From: DATGUN01 sp035301285
GTDB taxonomy: Bacteria; Bacillota; Bacilli; Bacillales; Amphibacillaceae
Assembly: GCA_035301285.1 (NCBI GenBank)
Contig: DATGUN010000019.1
Location: 1 to 37,899, forward strand
Length of the DNA: 37,899 nt
Direction of reading: 5' to 3'
How positions within the stretch are numbered: position 1 is the stretch's first letter; the number at the start of each line of letters is the position of its first letter. The notes beneath the pieces were generated by a model. That model was not told the origin of the DNA. It was given only the letters and a program-made list of their open reading frames with translations, and did no database searches. Made by a program: the position numbers and the translations under genes. This document shows, piece after piece, positions 15,058 to 24,254 of this stretch.

Positions 15058-16518
15058 TCACATTTTCTTGATATGTTTCAACAATTCTCCACGCATTAAT
15101 TTTTGTGAGGAGTTCCGAGGCAATCTATCCATAAAAATGATTTCCTTTGGGATCTTATAACTGGCAAGTATGTCTTTTAAAACTGATAATATGGATTCCT
15201 CTGTAATAGATGGATTCATTTTCACGATGCAGGCCACTGGGACTTTCCCCCACTCATCATCATCTTTGCCAATCACACCGGCTTCTTCTATCCCTGGAAT
15301 TGTCAATAATGCCCCCTCTATTTCAGAAGGATATATGTTTTCACCACCGGAAATGATCAGATCTTTGCGCCGATCCACGATATACAAAAACCCTTCTCGA
15401 TCTATATAACCAAGATCTCCTGTTGCAAGCCATCCATCAGAGAAAACGGTTTTATTCTCTGAATCCCGATTATAATACCCATTTGTTACCATTGGTCCCT
15501 TTACATGTATTTCCCCGATTCCATCATTTTCTTGATGACGTATCTGAACTTGAGCGGGGAATAATGATTTACCTGAAGAGCCGATTTTTTCCAATGCGAC
15601 ACCAGGACTTAATGTAACTATCTGTGAAGATGTTTCAGTCATTCCATAAGACTGGAAAACAGGAACTTGACTTTCTTTCGCTTTTTTCAGCAAAGAAAAT
15701 GATGCTGCGCTCCCGCCTAATAACATACACCGGAAGGTTTGCGGATATATATCGTTTTCCAATCGATTCATGAGACGTTTTAGCATGACGGGCACAACTG
15801 AGGCAATCGTCACTTTTTTATGCATAATGGCGTGATGGACCATGTGTTCCGAAAATTTCGGAACAACGTAAACAGGGATGCCATAGATAACACTGCGCAT
15901 AAAAATGGATAGACCTCCTACATGATAAAAAGGTAGAGTTGCAAGCCACTTATCAGACGCATCCACCCCCAAATTCAATACGGATCCAATAGCACTCCAC
16001 CAATGATTCCCATATGTGTGGATGACCCCTTTTGGAAAACCGGTCGTCCCTGATGTGTATATAATAGTGAATGCTTCGGCGGTGTGGATTTCATCCCTAA
16101 CACCCAAGTCGCCTGGTTTCAATGTCTCGACTTCCGAAAATGTCTGAACCGGGATGGTTAATGACATCTTTTTTGCAGATTGTTCCATCACCTCATCTGT
16201 CAATAATAATGACGTGTTTGAATCATTTACTTGAAAGTTGATTTCTTCTCTGGTCAAACGAACATTCAACAATACTGCAACAGCACCGATATAACTGAGT
16301 GCATGGATGGCAATGATGAATGAAGGGTGATTGGCCGATAAAATACCTACATGTGTCCCATGTTTAACGCCAAGTGTTTGCAACTGTTTCGCAAACATTT
16401 CACTTTTTTGTTTCAGATCCAAAAACGAAATCTTCTCACCTGATTCAAGTTCCATTGCTATTTTTTCTGGTTCTAGATATGCACGTTTTGTCAGCCAATG
16501 TGGCATGACACCATCCAT
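15058..16518 (-). CDS. menE: o-Succinylbenzoate--CoA ligase
   Basis: This 486-residue adenylate-forming enzyme activates o-succinylbenzoate with ATP and CoA in menaquinone synthesis. Motifs are the P-loop TIIYTSGTTGFPKGV, the A5 segment QSYGMTETSS, A7 GWLATGDLGYIDREGFLYI, A8 DRRKDLIISGGENIYPSEIE, and a C-terminal lysine in NSSQKLMRGEL. The ATG at 16518 has GGGAG 9-10 nt upstream. It is last in the leftward menF-D-H-B-E series. A terminator-like hairpin separates it from menB. In B. subtilis menC comes next; here the next gene is the unrelated MscS-like one. Confidence 0.96.
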   Translation of the reverse strand: MDGVMPHWLTKRAYLEPEKIAMELESGEKISFLDLKQKSEMFAKQLQTLGVKHGTHVGILSANHPSFIIAIHALSYIGAVAVLLNVRLTREEINFQVNDSNTSLLLTDEVMEQSAKKMSLTIPVQTFSEVETLKPGDLGVRDEIHTAEAFTIIYTSGTTGFPKGVIHTYGNHWWSAIGSVLNLGVDASDKWLATLPFYHVGGLSIFMRSVIYGIPVYVVPKFSEHMVHHAIMHKKVTIASVVPVMLKRLMNRLENDIYPQTFRCMLLGGSAASFSLLKKAKESQVPVFQSYGMTETSSQIVTLSPGVALEKIGSSGKSLFPAQVQIRHQENDGIGEIHVKGPMVTNGYYNRDSENKTVFSDGWLATGDLGYIDREGFLYIVDRRKDLIISGGENIYPSEIEGALLTIPGIEEAGVIGKDDDEWGKVPVACIVKMNPSITEESILSVLKDILASYKIPKEIIFMDRLPRNSSQKLMRGELLKHIKKM

Positions 16519-16546
16519 TGTTCATGACTCCCTTCATTTTAAAAAG

Positions 16547-16579
16547 AAAAACCCCTGCGATATGACAGCAAAGGTTTTT
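16547..16579 (-). terminator. Terminator-like hairpin between menB and menE
   Basis: The minus strand reads AAAAACCTTTGC, a short loop, then GCAGGGGTTTTT followed by CTTTTT. It sits in the 75-bp gap within an otherwise tight operon, so it may partially terminate transcription or stabilise the menB 3' end, lowering menE expression. Confidence 0.55.
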
Positions 16580-16593
16580 CATGCCATTTTATT

Positions 16594-17412
16594 TTATGGA
16601 AATCGCGGGAATTGATCCCAATCCGGTTTTCTTTTCTCTTTAAAGGCATCGCGACCTTCTTTTGCCTCATCCGTTGTATAATAAAGCAATGTCGCATCGC
16701 CGCCCATTTGTTGTAGCCCAGCAAGACCATCTGTATCAGCATTGAAAGATGCTTTCAGGAAACGAAGCGCAGTCGGCGATTTTTCCAATATTTCCTTACA
16801 CCACTGCAATGTTTCTTCTTCTAACTTTTCAAGTGGGACAACTTTGTTTACGAGGCCCATGTCATAAGCTTCTTCGGCATTGTATTGACGGCAAAGATAC
16901 CATATTTCACGGGCGCGTTTATGACCGACAATACGTGCAAGGTAACCCGCACCATACCCTGCATCAAAACTGCCTACTTTCGGTCCGGTTTGACCAAAGA
17001 TGGCATTATCGGCAGCGATAGTCAAATCACTGACAACATGTAATACATGCCCTCCACCGATTGCATAGCCCGCAACCATGGCAATGACCGGTTTTGGAAT
17101 CGTACGCATGAGTCGTTGTAGATCAAGCACATTCAGCCGTGGTACCTGGTCCGTTCCGACATATCCACCGTGCCCTCTTACAGTCTGATCACCACCTGAA
17201 CAAAAGGCCTTTTCACCGGCACCTGTCAAAATGATGACACCGATGGATGAATCATCCCGTGCATCTGCAAATGCATCGATCATTTCATTTACTGTAAGTG
17301 GTGTGAAAGCATTATGTTTCCGAGGACGATTCATCGTGACCTTTGCAATGCCATTATATTTTTCATACTTGATTTCTTGATAATCCTTGACACTTTTCCA
17401 ATTTACTGCCAT
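16594..17412 (-). CDS. menB: 1,4-Dihydroxy-2-naphthoyl-CoA synthase
   Basis: This 272-residue crotonase-fold enzyme closes the second naphthoquinol ring by Dieckmann-type condensation of OSB-CoA. Characteristic segments are MNRPRKHNAFTPLTVNEMI, CSGGDQTVRGHGGYVG (oxyanion hole region), FGQTGPKVGSFDAGYGAGYL and REIWYLCRQYNAEEAY. The Gly in QTGPK fits the bicarbonate-dependent MenB type as I recall it. The ATG at 17412 is chosen because CGAGGAGGAAGAAAC precedes it; the longer frame to 17433 starts ahead of that site. It begins 17 bp after menH. Confidence 0.96.
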   Translation of the reverse strand: MAVNWKSVKDYQEIKYEKYNGIAKVTMNRPRKHNAFTPLTVNEMIDAFADARDDSSIGVIILTGAGEKAFCSGGDQTVRGHGGYVGTDQVPRLNVLDLQRLMRTIPKPVIAMVAGYAIGGGHVLHVVSDLTIAADNAIFGQTGPKVGSFDAGYGAGYLARIVGHKRAREIWYLCRQYNAEEAYDMGLVNKVVPLEKLEEETLQWCKEILEKSPTALRFLKASFNADTDGLAGLQQMGGDATLLYYTTDEAKEGRDAFKEKRKPDWDQFPRFP

Positions 17413-17429
17413 GTTTCTTCCTCCTCGTA

Positions 17430-18245
17430 TCAATTGTCCACATTTTTCACGGAACGGAAGATAAATTCCATAACCGTTTCGCCAAAAATGGTGGGTTGTT
17501 CTACATGTATTGCATGTCCGGCATGTTTAATAATCGAAAACTCACTATGTACAAACGCTTGCTGCATGGCCTGATTCAATGTCGTATATTTGGTATCATA
17601 TTCACCGGCCAATAATAAAACCGGCTTTTTGAATGTTGACAAATCATTCCACCAAGATGGCTGTTCTCCGGTCCCCATATAAGCAAGAGATGATGCAAGG
17701 CCATCAACGGACTGGCTGCGTCTTATGCACCGGATCGTTTGCTTTTTTTCAGCAGGTAAGTTGTTCTGTGATGCAAACAAAGGGATATTTTCCCAGTAAT
17801 CAACAAAACGGTCTAAACCATCCTGTTCAATCATCCGTATCAATGACTTGTCTTTACGAATGCGTTCAACACGTTCCTTTGCATCACGTAATCCGGGCGA
17901 AGCACTTTCCAAAACGAGCGATTGAATATACTCAGGATGACAAACAGAAAATGAGAGTGCTGTTCGACCTCCCATTGAATAGCCGCACATATGAACCTTT
18001 TCCAACGAAAGCATATCTAATATTGCTTTTATATCATAACAACATTCTTCCATTGTCCTGTTTAAAACGTTTGTTTTTCCATGCCCGGGCAAGTCAATTA
18101 TAATAAATTTACAGGAATTTTTCCACTTACGAACAACAGTCTCCCACGTTCGACCATCACCCGTGAACCCATGTAACAACACAACCGGTTCTCCTTGGCC
18201 ATGGACTTCATACCAATATTCACCAATATCGCATTTAAAATACAT
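17430..18245 (-). CDS. menH: SHCHC synthase (alpha/beta hydrolase)
   Basis: This 271-residue alpha/beta-hydrolase makes 2-succinyl-6-hydroxy-2,4-cyclohexadiene-1-carboxylate by eliminating pyruvate from the MenD product. Visible are VVLLHGFTGDGRTW (oxyanion), the nucleophile elbow CGYSMGGRTA, and the catalytic His in KHAGHAIHVEQP. The ATG at 18245 lies 1 bp after the menD stop (TAATATG), which suggests translational coupling; there is only a weak G-rich ribosome site inside the end of menD. Confidence 0.92.
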   Translation of the reverse strand: MYFKCDIGEYWYEVHGQGEPVVLLHGFTGDGRTWETVVRKWKNSCKFIIIDLPGHGKTNVLNRTMEECCYDIKAILDMLSLEKVHMCGYSMGGRTALSFSVCHPEYIQSLVLESASPGLRDAKERVERIRKDKSLIRMIEQDGLDRFVDYWENIPLFASQNNLPAEKKQTIRCIRRSQSVDGLASSLAYMGTGEQPSWWNDLSTFKKPVLLLAGEYDTKYTTLNQAMQQAFVHSEFSIIKHAGHAIHVEQPTIFGETVMEFIFRSVKNVDN

Positions 18246-18246
18246 A

Positions 18247-19995
18247 TTAAATACCACACACTTTAACGAGTTCACTTTCAATCAATGTCCATTTTTCTTG
18301 ATGCCACTTTTTATTTTCTGTCCGATCTGTCTGTACGTCGATGACAGTCAGCCCTTTTTGTGCATAACTCGTTTTTAACGCCTCAGCCAGCTCATCCGGA
18401 TTTCCAGGTAATCTATAGGTGCCACCATACATATCAACAGCATGCTTGAAATCAATATTCAACGGTGTAGCAAACAATGTTTCAAAATGTTTCTTATCTT
18501 GTGCTTGTGGCAGAAATGAGAATATGCCCCCGCCATTATTATTGACACAGACAATGGTCATATCCAGCTGATAATGTTTAGCGGCCAGCAATCCATTTAA
18601 ATCATGGTAAAACGAAAGATCCCCGATCAGTAGTGTGACGTGTTTGCCTGCCGCAGCAACCCCGAGAGCACTTGAAACAACACCATCAATTCCATTTGCA
18701 CCCCGATTTGCCTGCAGATTTATCCCTTTTTGCGTACACATGAAAAATGTATCGACATCACGGATGGACATGCTATTGCCGACAAAAAGTGTTGACTCAG
18801 CTGGAATATGATCAATGATTTCTGCGACAGACGTACCTTCCGTCAATGTGCTTTCTTTTTTCAACAAAATTTCTTTTGCAATATCATTCATTCGTTGCCA
18901 CCTATGAAGCCAATCCATCGACCCGCGAATCGCCATGCCTACATCTATCAATTCGGTGCATAGTAAATCAGCATCTGCATATATAAATGTCGTCCGGTTA
19001 CCGTAAGGTTCCCGATAACCATCATGATTTTCCACAACAAATTGGATGACATCACGATGTTCTTCCAAATAAAACCGATACATTTTTGAAACAGGTGTTG
19101 CGCCAAAACGAATGATGAAATCAGGTTTCAATTTCCTTCGTATCCCACTATTACGCAAAATAGCGTCATAACACTCGATGACATTGTTTTTGAAATGTAT
19201 GCCAGAACGAATTCCTGAGAGCGGGTCGGCTAAAATGGGCATATTCCATTCCATGGATAACATCGATATAGCATTTATATCTCTTTGCTGAAGATAAGGA
19301 CCGCAGACAATTAGTCCCTTTTCACTTCCGTGGACCCTCTTGATGATTTCATCAAGTTGATCATCCGATAGCTCCTTGACACCCGGTATGATTTCGTGAT
19401 GCGCCTCGTCTGTTTCCTGAGTCCCATTCCTCCATACGTCCGGTAATTCGAAATTGGGGATGAGCGGTTCCCGAAACGGAAAATTAAGATGTACAGTGCC
19501 TGGATTGTTTTTGAGTGCTTCATACACAGCACGGGAAGCATTACGGCGTACATACTGCAACATCGATGAAGATGCATCGGGTAGAGCCATTTCGTGGAAC
19601 CATTTTACATAACTGCCATAAAGATGTGTCTGATCGATTGATTGCGGTGCTCCGTTATCCTGGAGTTCATGCGGACGGTCAGCCGTTAGAACGATAAGAG
19701 GGACACGACTATAATGGGCCTCGATAATAGCTGGATAGTAATTTGCCGCGGCAGTTCCGGATGTACATACAAGTGCGATTGGTTCCTCTTTTTCCTTGGC
19801 CATCCCCAGAGCGAAAAATCCAGCAGACCGTTCATCAATCATCATCCATTGTTCAATCATCGGGTGTTCGAATATAGTCAATGCCAGTGCAGTCGATCGT
19901 GACCCAGGTGAAATGACAACATTTTTACATCCACTTTTGGCCAGTTCGTCCACAAAATTTGCTGTATAACGTGTCGTTGTTTCAATGTGATTCAT
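18247..19995 (-). CDS. menD: SEPHCHC synthase (2-oxoglutarate/isochorismate ligase)
   Basis: This is a thiamine-diphosphate enzyme of about 582 residues, joining 2-oxoglutarate (after decarboxylation) to isochorismate. N-terminal CKNVVISPGSRSTALAL and VCTSGTAAANYYPAIIEA bind substrate and cofactor. The C-terminal GDLSFYHDLNGLL...NNNGGGIFSFLPQ is the ThDP-magnesium motif. Two starts are possible: ATG at 20001 or at 19995. The second has better spacing to the GGGGG ribosome site and overlaps the menF stop by 4 bp. All domains are intact. Confidence 0.95.
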   Translation of the reverse strand: MNHIETTTRYTANFVDELAKSGCKNVVISPGSRSTALALTIFEHPMIEQWMMIDERSAGFFALGMAKEKEEPIALVCTSGTAAANYYPAIIEAHYSRVPLIVLTADRPHELQDNGAPQSIDQTHLYGSYVKWFHEMALPDASSSMLQYVRRNASRAVYEALKNNPGTVHLNFPFREPLIPNFELPDVWRNGTQETDEAHHEIIPGVKELSDDQLDEIIKRVHGSEKGLIVCGPYLQQRDINAISMLSMEWNMPILADPLSGIRSGIHFKNNVIECYDAILRNSGIRRKLKPDFIIRFGATPVSKMYRFYLEEHRDVIQFVVENHDGYREPYGNRTTFIYADADLLCTELIDVGMAIRGSMDWLHRWQRMNDIAKEILLKKESTLTEGTSVAEIIDHIPAESTLFVGNSMSIRDVDTFFMCTQKGINLQANRGANGIDGVVSSALGVAAAGKHVTLLIGDLSFYHDLNGLLAAKHYQLDMTIVCVNNNGGGIFSFLPQAQDKKHFETLFATPLNIDFKHAVDMYGGTYRLPGNPDELAEALKTSYAQKGLTVIDVQTDRTENKKWHQEKWTLIESELVKVCGI

Positions 19996-21377
19996 TTCCA
20001 TTCCCCCACAACTGATAACATTGGTGAAAATTTGATTTTAGTTTCCTCATACTCCATTTCCGGATCGGATTCTTCTACAATACCACATCCTGCAAATAGA
20101 GATGCCCGATTACCTTGAACGAGTCCAGAACGAATACCCACAGCAAATTCACCATTCCGATTACTGTCAAACCATCCCAAAGGCGCCCCATACCAACCTC
20201 TCTCCAGTTGCTCATTCTCCCTTATGAAGGCAAGCGCCCTATCCCTAGGTACACCGCCCAATGCAGGGGTGGGATGCAATCCTTCAACAAGATCGGTAAT
20301 ATGATATCCTCGACTCACCATTGCATTGACAGGTGTATACAAGTGTTGCAAATGTTTCAATGGGTAAACAGAAGGCACATCAGGCATATGAATATCATGA
20401 CAATACCTGCTCAAGGTTTCTTGAATCATCTGTACAACTAAATCATGTTCCTCTCTGTTTTTTTCATCATTCATAAGTTCTTCCTTTAAACCGTCATTTT
20501 CTTCTTGTGTTTCTCCCCGACGGATTGTACCAGCCAAACAAGTCGATAAAACCTTTTCTCTGTCCATGCGGACCAATCTTTCGGGTGTTGCACCAATAAA
20601 ACAATCACGATCATACTCCATAGCAAAAATATAACTGTGTTCTTCTGACTCTTTAAATTTTTCCAGTATGGATGCGATATTAGCATCATTTGATAGTTGT
20701 ACATGTAACTCCCGTGCCAGTACGATTTTCTTTAAACGTCCTGATTTTATATTATCAACCGCTCGTTGGACGGTCTCTTTCCATTGTTCGGGCTGAATTT
20801 CTATTATATTTTGTATAAAAGGCTCTTTTCCGTATGAACAATCGTTTGAAAACAATTCATGTTCCTCTGAATGCAGATCCTTTAGAACATCCTCTAATCG
20901 ACTATCAGGTGTCACATATGTATTGACGGTACAGTAGAATGTATCTTTCTCCTTGGTCATCAGCCATTTCGGAATACGCAAAGACTGATGCGGAAAGTGG
21001 GTCCATAATGTTTTATGTCTGTTGGTGTTATCAAACGTTTTGCCACCTAATGCTACCAAACCAGTACCAGGCATTTTAAAAGGATCATGAATACAAGCAT
21101 TTTCCATCAGGTGATGCACTTGTGATCCCAATTCCGAAAACGATATGTCGTTTTGACTCACTTCAATACAAGAACCAAAACCAACTAAATAAAAGTCGTC
21201 ATCGGTACTCCCCCAAAATACTCTATCACCACGTTTTTTCCCGAATGACACAAAACGTTTTACAGGGTCAAATGCAGATATTCTTTTCGTAAAACTGACT
21301 AGCTGTCTTGTTTGTTTTTTATTTGCCCGTACAATTGCATCAGCGAAGAAGTTATATTCCATCTCCAAATCAGTCAT
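19992..21377 (-). CDS. menF: Isochorismate synthase
   Basis: This 461-residue enzyme of the chorismate-binding family converts chorismate to isochorismate, the first committed step to menaquinone. Visible are LKKIVLAREL, FIGATPERLV, the substrate loop CLAGTIRRGET, HPTPALGGVPRDRAL, and the C-terminal FAGCGIVEESDPEMEYEET with the Mg-binding glutamates. The ATG at 21377 follows GGGGGTACGTTA. It is first of menF-D-H-B-E. A TATAAT (21472-21477, minus strand) is a plausible -10, but no well-spaced -35 is visible. The 223-bp gap to divergent menA probably carries both promoters. A siderophore-type isochorismate synthase is excluded by the men context. Confidence 0.94.
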   Translation of the reverse strand: MTDLEMEYNFFADAIVRANKKQTRQLVSFTKRISAFDPVKRFVSFGKKRGDRVFWGSTDDDFYLVGFGSCIEVSQNDISFSELGSQVHHLMENACIHDPFKMPGTGLVALGGKTFDNTNRHKTLWTHFPHQSLRIPKWLMTKEKDTFYCTVNTYVTPDSRLEDVLKDLHSEEHELFSNDCSYGKEPFIQNIIEIQPEQWKETVQRAVDNIKSGRLKKIVLARELHVQLSNDANIASILEKFKESEEHSYIFAMEYDRDCFIGATPERLVRMDREKVLSTCLAGTIRRGETQEENDGLKEELMNDEKNREEHDLVVQMIQETLSRYCHDIHMPDVPSVYPLKHLQHLYTPVNAMVSRGYHITDLVEGLHPTPALGGVPRDRALAFIRENEQLERGWYGAPLGWFDSNRNGEFAVGIRSGLVQGNRASLFAGCGIVEESDPEMEYEETKIKFSPMLSVVGEWK

Positions 21378-21535
21378 TAACGTACCCCCATCACAAAATA
21401 GTCTTATGCTTTCATCTTATTCCCTTTTCGATCGTTTCTCAAGAAAAGGACGGTGTTTGGACTCCATGCTCATTATAAACACTAACAAGGGATCAAGACG
21501 TCGATTAATAATATCCATAAAAAAACATAACTTCA

Positions 21536-21564
21536 TTGACTAATCATCTCTTATTCCATAAACT
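21536..21564 (+). promoter_or_regulatory. Putative menA promoter
   Basis: TTGACT (21536-21541), a 17-bp gap and TAAACT (21559-21564) face menA, about 36 bp before its ATG. Confidence 0.55.
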
Positions 21565-21600
21565 TAGAATGATAATGATGTTTTTAGGAGGAAACAAGCC

Positions 21601-22527
21601 ATGTCAGGCACAAATATAAAGGTAGCATTAAATGAAAAAGAAGGTTTTCAAATTTGGTGGCGCCTATTGAGACCTCACACTTTAACGGCTTCATTTGTAC
21701 CTGTTTTCGTTGGTACAATGCTTGCCACTGTTGATGGTACATTCCGTATTTGGGTATTCTTGGCGATGTTGATAGCATCAATGTTAATCCAAGCGGCCAC
21801 AAATATGTTTAATGAGTACTATGACTACAAACGCGGTCTTGATACGGATCAATCCGTCGGAATCGGGGGAACGATCGTCAGGGATGGCATCAAGCCAAAA
21901 ACAGTACTCAATCTCGCATTTCTTTTATTTTTTATCGCCATCATGCTTGGTATCTTCATCTGTATGGCATCAAGTTGGTGGATTGCAGTTATCGGATCGG
22001 TATCTATGTTTATCGGATATTTATACACAGGCGGACCGATCCCAATCGCCTATACCCCATTCGGCGAGTTATTTTCCGGCTTTTTAATGGGGACAGTCAT
22101 CATATGCATCAGTTATTTCATCCAAACACTGACATTGACAAGCAACGTCATATACATATCCATTCCAATCGCTATTTTCATTGCATCGATATTACTATCG
22201 AACAACATACGCGATTTGGATGGGGACAAAGAAAATGGCAGGAAGACGTTGGCGATTTTACTCGGAAGGAAAAAGGCAATCGGCTTTCTAGCGTTCTTAT
22301 TTATAGTTGCCTATGGGTTAACAGCCCTATATATCATTCTTGACATGCTTCCATTCATATCAATAATATTATTCATCACTGTTTTCAAGGCATATGATGT
22401 CATAAAAAAATTCCGAGGTAAAACAAAGCCGATTGAGATGATGCCTGCAATGGTTGCAACAGGAAAAACAAACACGATGTATGGTTTTTTGTTAGGACTA
22501 TCGTTATTATTCAGCACATTTATCTAA
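21601..22527 (+). CDS. menA: 1,4-Dihydroxy-2-naphthoate polyprenyltransferase
   Basis: This 308-residue integral-membrane UbiA-family prenyltransferase attaches the polyprenyl tail to DHNA, giving demethylmenaquinone. The first Asp-rich motif is NMFNEYYDYKRGLD and the second is NNIRDLDGDKENGRKTLA; both bind Mg-diphosphate. About eight or nine hydrophobic helices are present. The ATG follows TAGGAGGAAACAAGCC. It is divergent from menF and probably cotranscribed with the thioesterase gene 14 bp downstream. Confidence 0.95.
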   Translation: MSGTNIKVALNEKEGFQIWWRLLRPHTLTASFVPVFVGTMLATVDGTFRIWVFLAMLIASMLIQAATNMFNEYYDYKRGLDTDQSVGIGGTIVRDGIKPKTVLNLAFLLFFIAIMLGIFICMASSWWIAVIGSVSMFIGYLYTGGPIPIAYTPFGELFSGFLMGTVIICISYFIQTLTLTSNVIYISIPIAIFIASILLSNNIRDLDGDKENGRKTLAILLGRKKAIGFLAFLFIVAYGLTALYIILDMLPFISIILFITVFKAYDVIKKFRGKTKPIEMMPAMVATGKTNTMYGFLLGLSLLFSTFI

Positions 22528-22541
22528 AGGGAGGATTTTAA

Positions 22542-22931
22542 GTGGAATTTAACGATACATTAATGGAAACATTGGGAATTGAGATGAAGACATATGACAA
22601 AGATCTAATTGAAATGACGATGCCAGTTGATGAACGTACACATCAGCCATTTGGGTTCCTGCACGGTGGGGCAAATGTCGCTTTGGCTGAAAGTGCGGCC
22701 AGTGTTGGAAGTTTTTTGCATATCGATCCAAATGAAGTGACTGTATTCGGCATGGAAATCAACGCCAATCATATTAAAAGTAAACGAGATGGCGTGGTTA
22801 CCGCCAAAGCATCTCCCATTCATGTCGGAAGAACGACGATGGTCTGGGAAATAAGAATTGTGGACGAGGAAGATATCCTTCTATGTATTTCCAGGTGTAC
22901 TATGGGCATCGTGCCAAGGAAAAAGAAATAA
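22542..22931 (+). CDS. menI: DHNA-CoA thioesterase (hotdog fold, YuxO/MenI type)
   Basis: This 129-residue hotdog thioesterase of the PaaI group has PFGFLHGGANVALAESAASVG, with the catalytic helix glutamate, and KRDGVVTAKASPIHVGRTT. It starts at GTG 22542, preceded by AAAGGGAGGATTTTAA. Placement 14 bp after menA in a men locus argues strongly that it hydrolyses 1,4-dihydroxy-2-naphthoyl-CoA to DHNA, the step between MenB and MenA. The exact substrate is inferred from context and from B. subtilis YuxO. Confidence 0.88.
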   Translation: MEFNDTLMETLGIEMKTYDKDLIEMTMPVDERTHQPFGFLHGGANVALAESAASVGSFLHIDPNEVTVFGMEINANHIKSKRDGVVTAKASPIHVGRTTMVWEIRIVDEEDILLCISRCTMGIVPRKKK

Positions 22932-22978
22932 ACCCAAGACATATAGACCAAAAACCAAAACTAAAAGGTAAATAAAAG

Positions 22979-23046
22979 AAAAGACGAACAATGTACTCGT
23001 CAGGCGAACTATACACCTGAAAAAACATTACACTGTTCGTCTTTTA
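22979..23046. terminator. Bidirectional terminator between menI and ribU
   Basis: AAAGACGAACA (starting 22979) and TGTTCGTCTTT (ending by 23045) form a long outer stem around an inner CAGG/CCTG hairpin, with A and T tracts at both ends. It separates convergent menI and ribU. Confidence 0.75.
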
Positions 23047-23063
23047 ACTTATGTCATCTCCAG

Positions 23064-23645
23064 TTAAGTGGCACTGGCACTCTTCTGATCGATCCATGAG
23101 CGCATTTTACTATAGAATGGTACAAAGAACATGCCCACGATGATACCTTTAATGACATTGAACGGTAAAATCCCTGCCAGTACCGCTATTTGTTTAGCGC
23201 CCTCTGTACGCATTTCCTCCATCCCCATAAACCATGCATAAATCGGCAAAATCACCAGATAATTCAAGACACTCATGCTGACGGCCATGATAATGGTGCC
23301 TGTAACAAGTCCAGAAACAATACTTTTTACACTTTTGTATCGATGATAAAAATATGCTACCGGAAAAATGAACATGGTACCAGCCAGAAAGTTGGCGGCG
23401 ACACCAACAGGCTCACCTGTCCCGATAATCAAATACAGAAGATTTTTTATGCCTACTACCACTATACCTGTAAACGGAGAAAAAATAAGCCCCGCCATCA
23501 ATGCCGGCACATCGCTAAAATCAATTTTTAGGTAAGGCGGCAAAAAAGGTAGTGGAAAACTAAGGAACATCAATACAAAAGAAATCGTACCAAGTAAAGC
23601 CAGAACAATTAATTTTGATAGTTTTGAAGATGATTTATTCATCAT
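23064..23645 (-). CDS. ribU: Riboflavin ECF transporter S component
   Basis: This 193-residue membrane protein has five to six hydrophobic helices and the RibU-typical PLPFLPPYLKIDFSDVPALM, IKNLLYLIIGTGEPVGVAANF and LPFNVIKGIIVG. It binds riboflavin and works with the shared EcfA-EcfA'-EcfT module, which is not in this window. The start is one of two adjacent ATGs (23645 or 23642) after GGAGGGGGAG. Control by the FMN riboswitch upstream supports the substrate assignment. Confidence 0.95.
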   Translation of the reverse strand: MMNKSSSKLSKLIVLALLGTISFVLMFLSFPLPFLPPYLKIDFSDVPALMAGLIFSPFTGIVVVGIKNLLYLIIGTGEPVGVAANFLAGTMFIFPVAYFYHRYKSVKSIVSGLVTGTIIMAVSMSVLNYLVILPIYAWFMGMEEMRTEGAKQIAVLAGILPFNVIKGIIVGMFFVPFYSKMRSWIDQKSASAT

Positions 23646-23722
23646 TCAACTCCCCCTCCATTAATAATCGATTCCTATGGCGTGAAGAAGGAGCTCTTCC
23701 CCTGTGTTTAATGCCAAAATAT

Positions 23723-23940
23723 AAAAACCCTAAAACCTATAGGGGCTTTAGGGTATAATAATTTACACACAGAAAAATCATCATTAAAAATGATCTGCTC
23801 ACATTTTCTCCCATCCAGACTTTAACTGTCGGTCCCGGATTTGCACCGGCTCAACCATTACACATATTATGCAATGGGTCACGGACTTAGAGACTTCGCT
23901 CATTACCGTCGGTCGGGAATTGCACCCTGCCCCGAAAATG
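23723..23940 (-). promoter_or_regulatory. FMN riboswitch (RFN element) with terminator
   Basis: The minus strand shows GGGGCAGGGTGCAATTCCCG, CCGACGGTAATGAGC, CCGACAGTTAAAGTCTGGAT and GGGAGAA, all RFN-core blocks. P1 pairs CATTTTC (23934-23940) with GAAAATG (23802-23808). Downstream is a terminator hairpin, ACCCTAAA...TTTAGGGT, with a T-run (23723-23754). FMN binding should end transcription before ribU. The rest of the gene-free stretch 23646-24254 has no visible gene. Confidence 0.97.
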
Positions 23941-24254
23941 GAATCGATATTTTATTGTTACTTTTATTATACACTATTTTTTTATGAATGCAATGATTTT
24001 ATTCAGTTGATTCCAGTGATACAGGCCACAAAATATCCCTGCTATCTACTTAACATCAGTATCACCGGGGACCATTAATTCAACCAAGAATATTTCACTA
24101 TACGATGATTTACCGTCCTTTTATCTTTGTTTCTTTTATTTTTGTATCAATAAAACAATGGAAATGGGTATTTTCCGGAAATGGCCATCATATGATTCGA
24201 ATATGGATGGACGATGTGAGGGATGCGTTAAAAATAACAAGGAGGACTGCTTCA

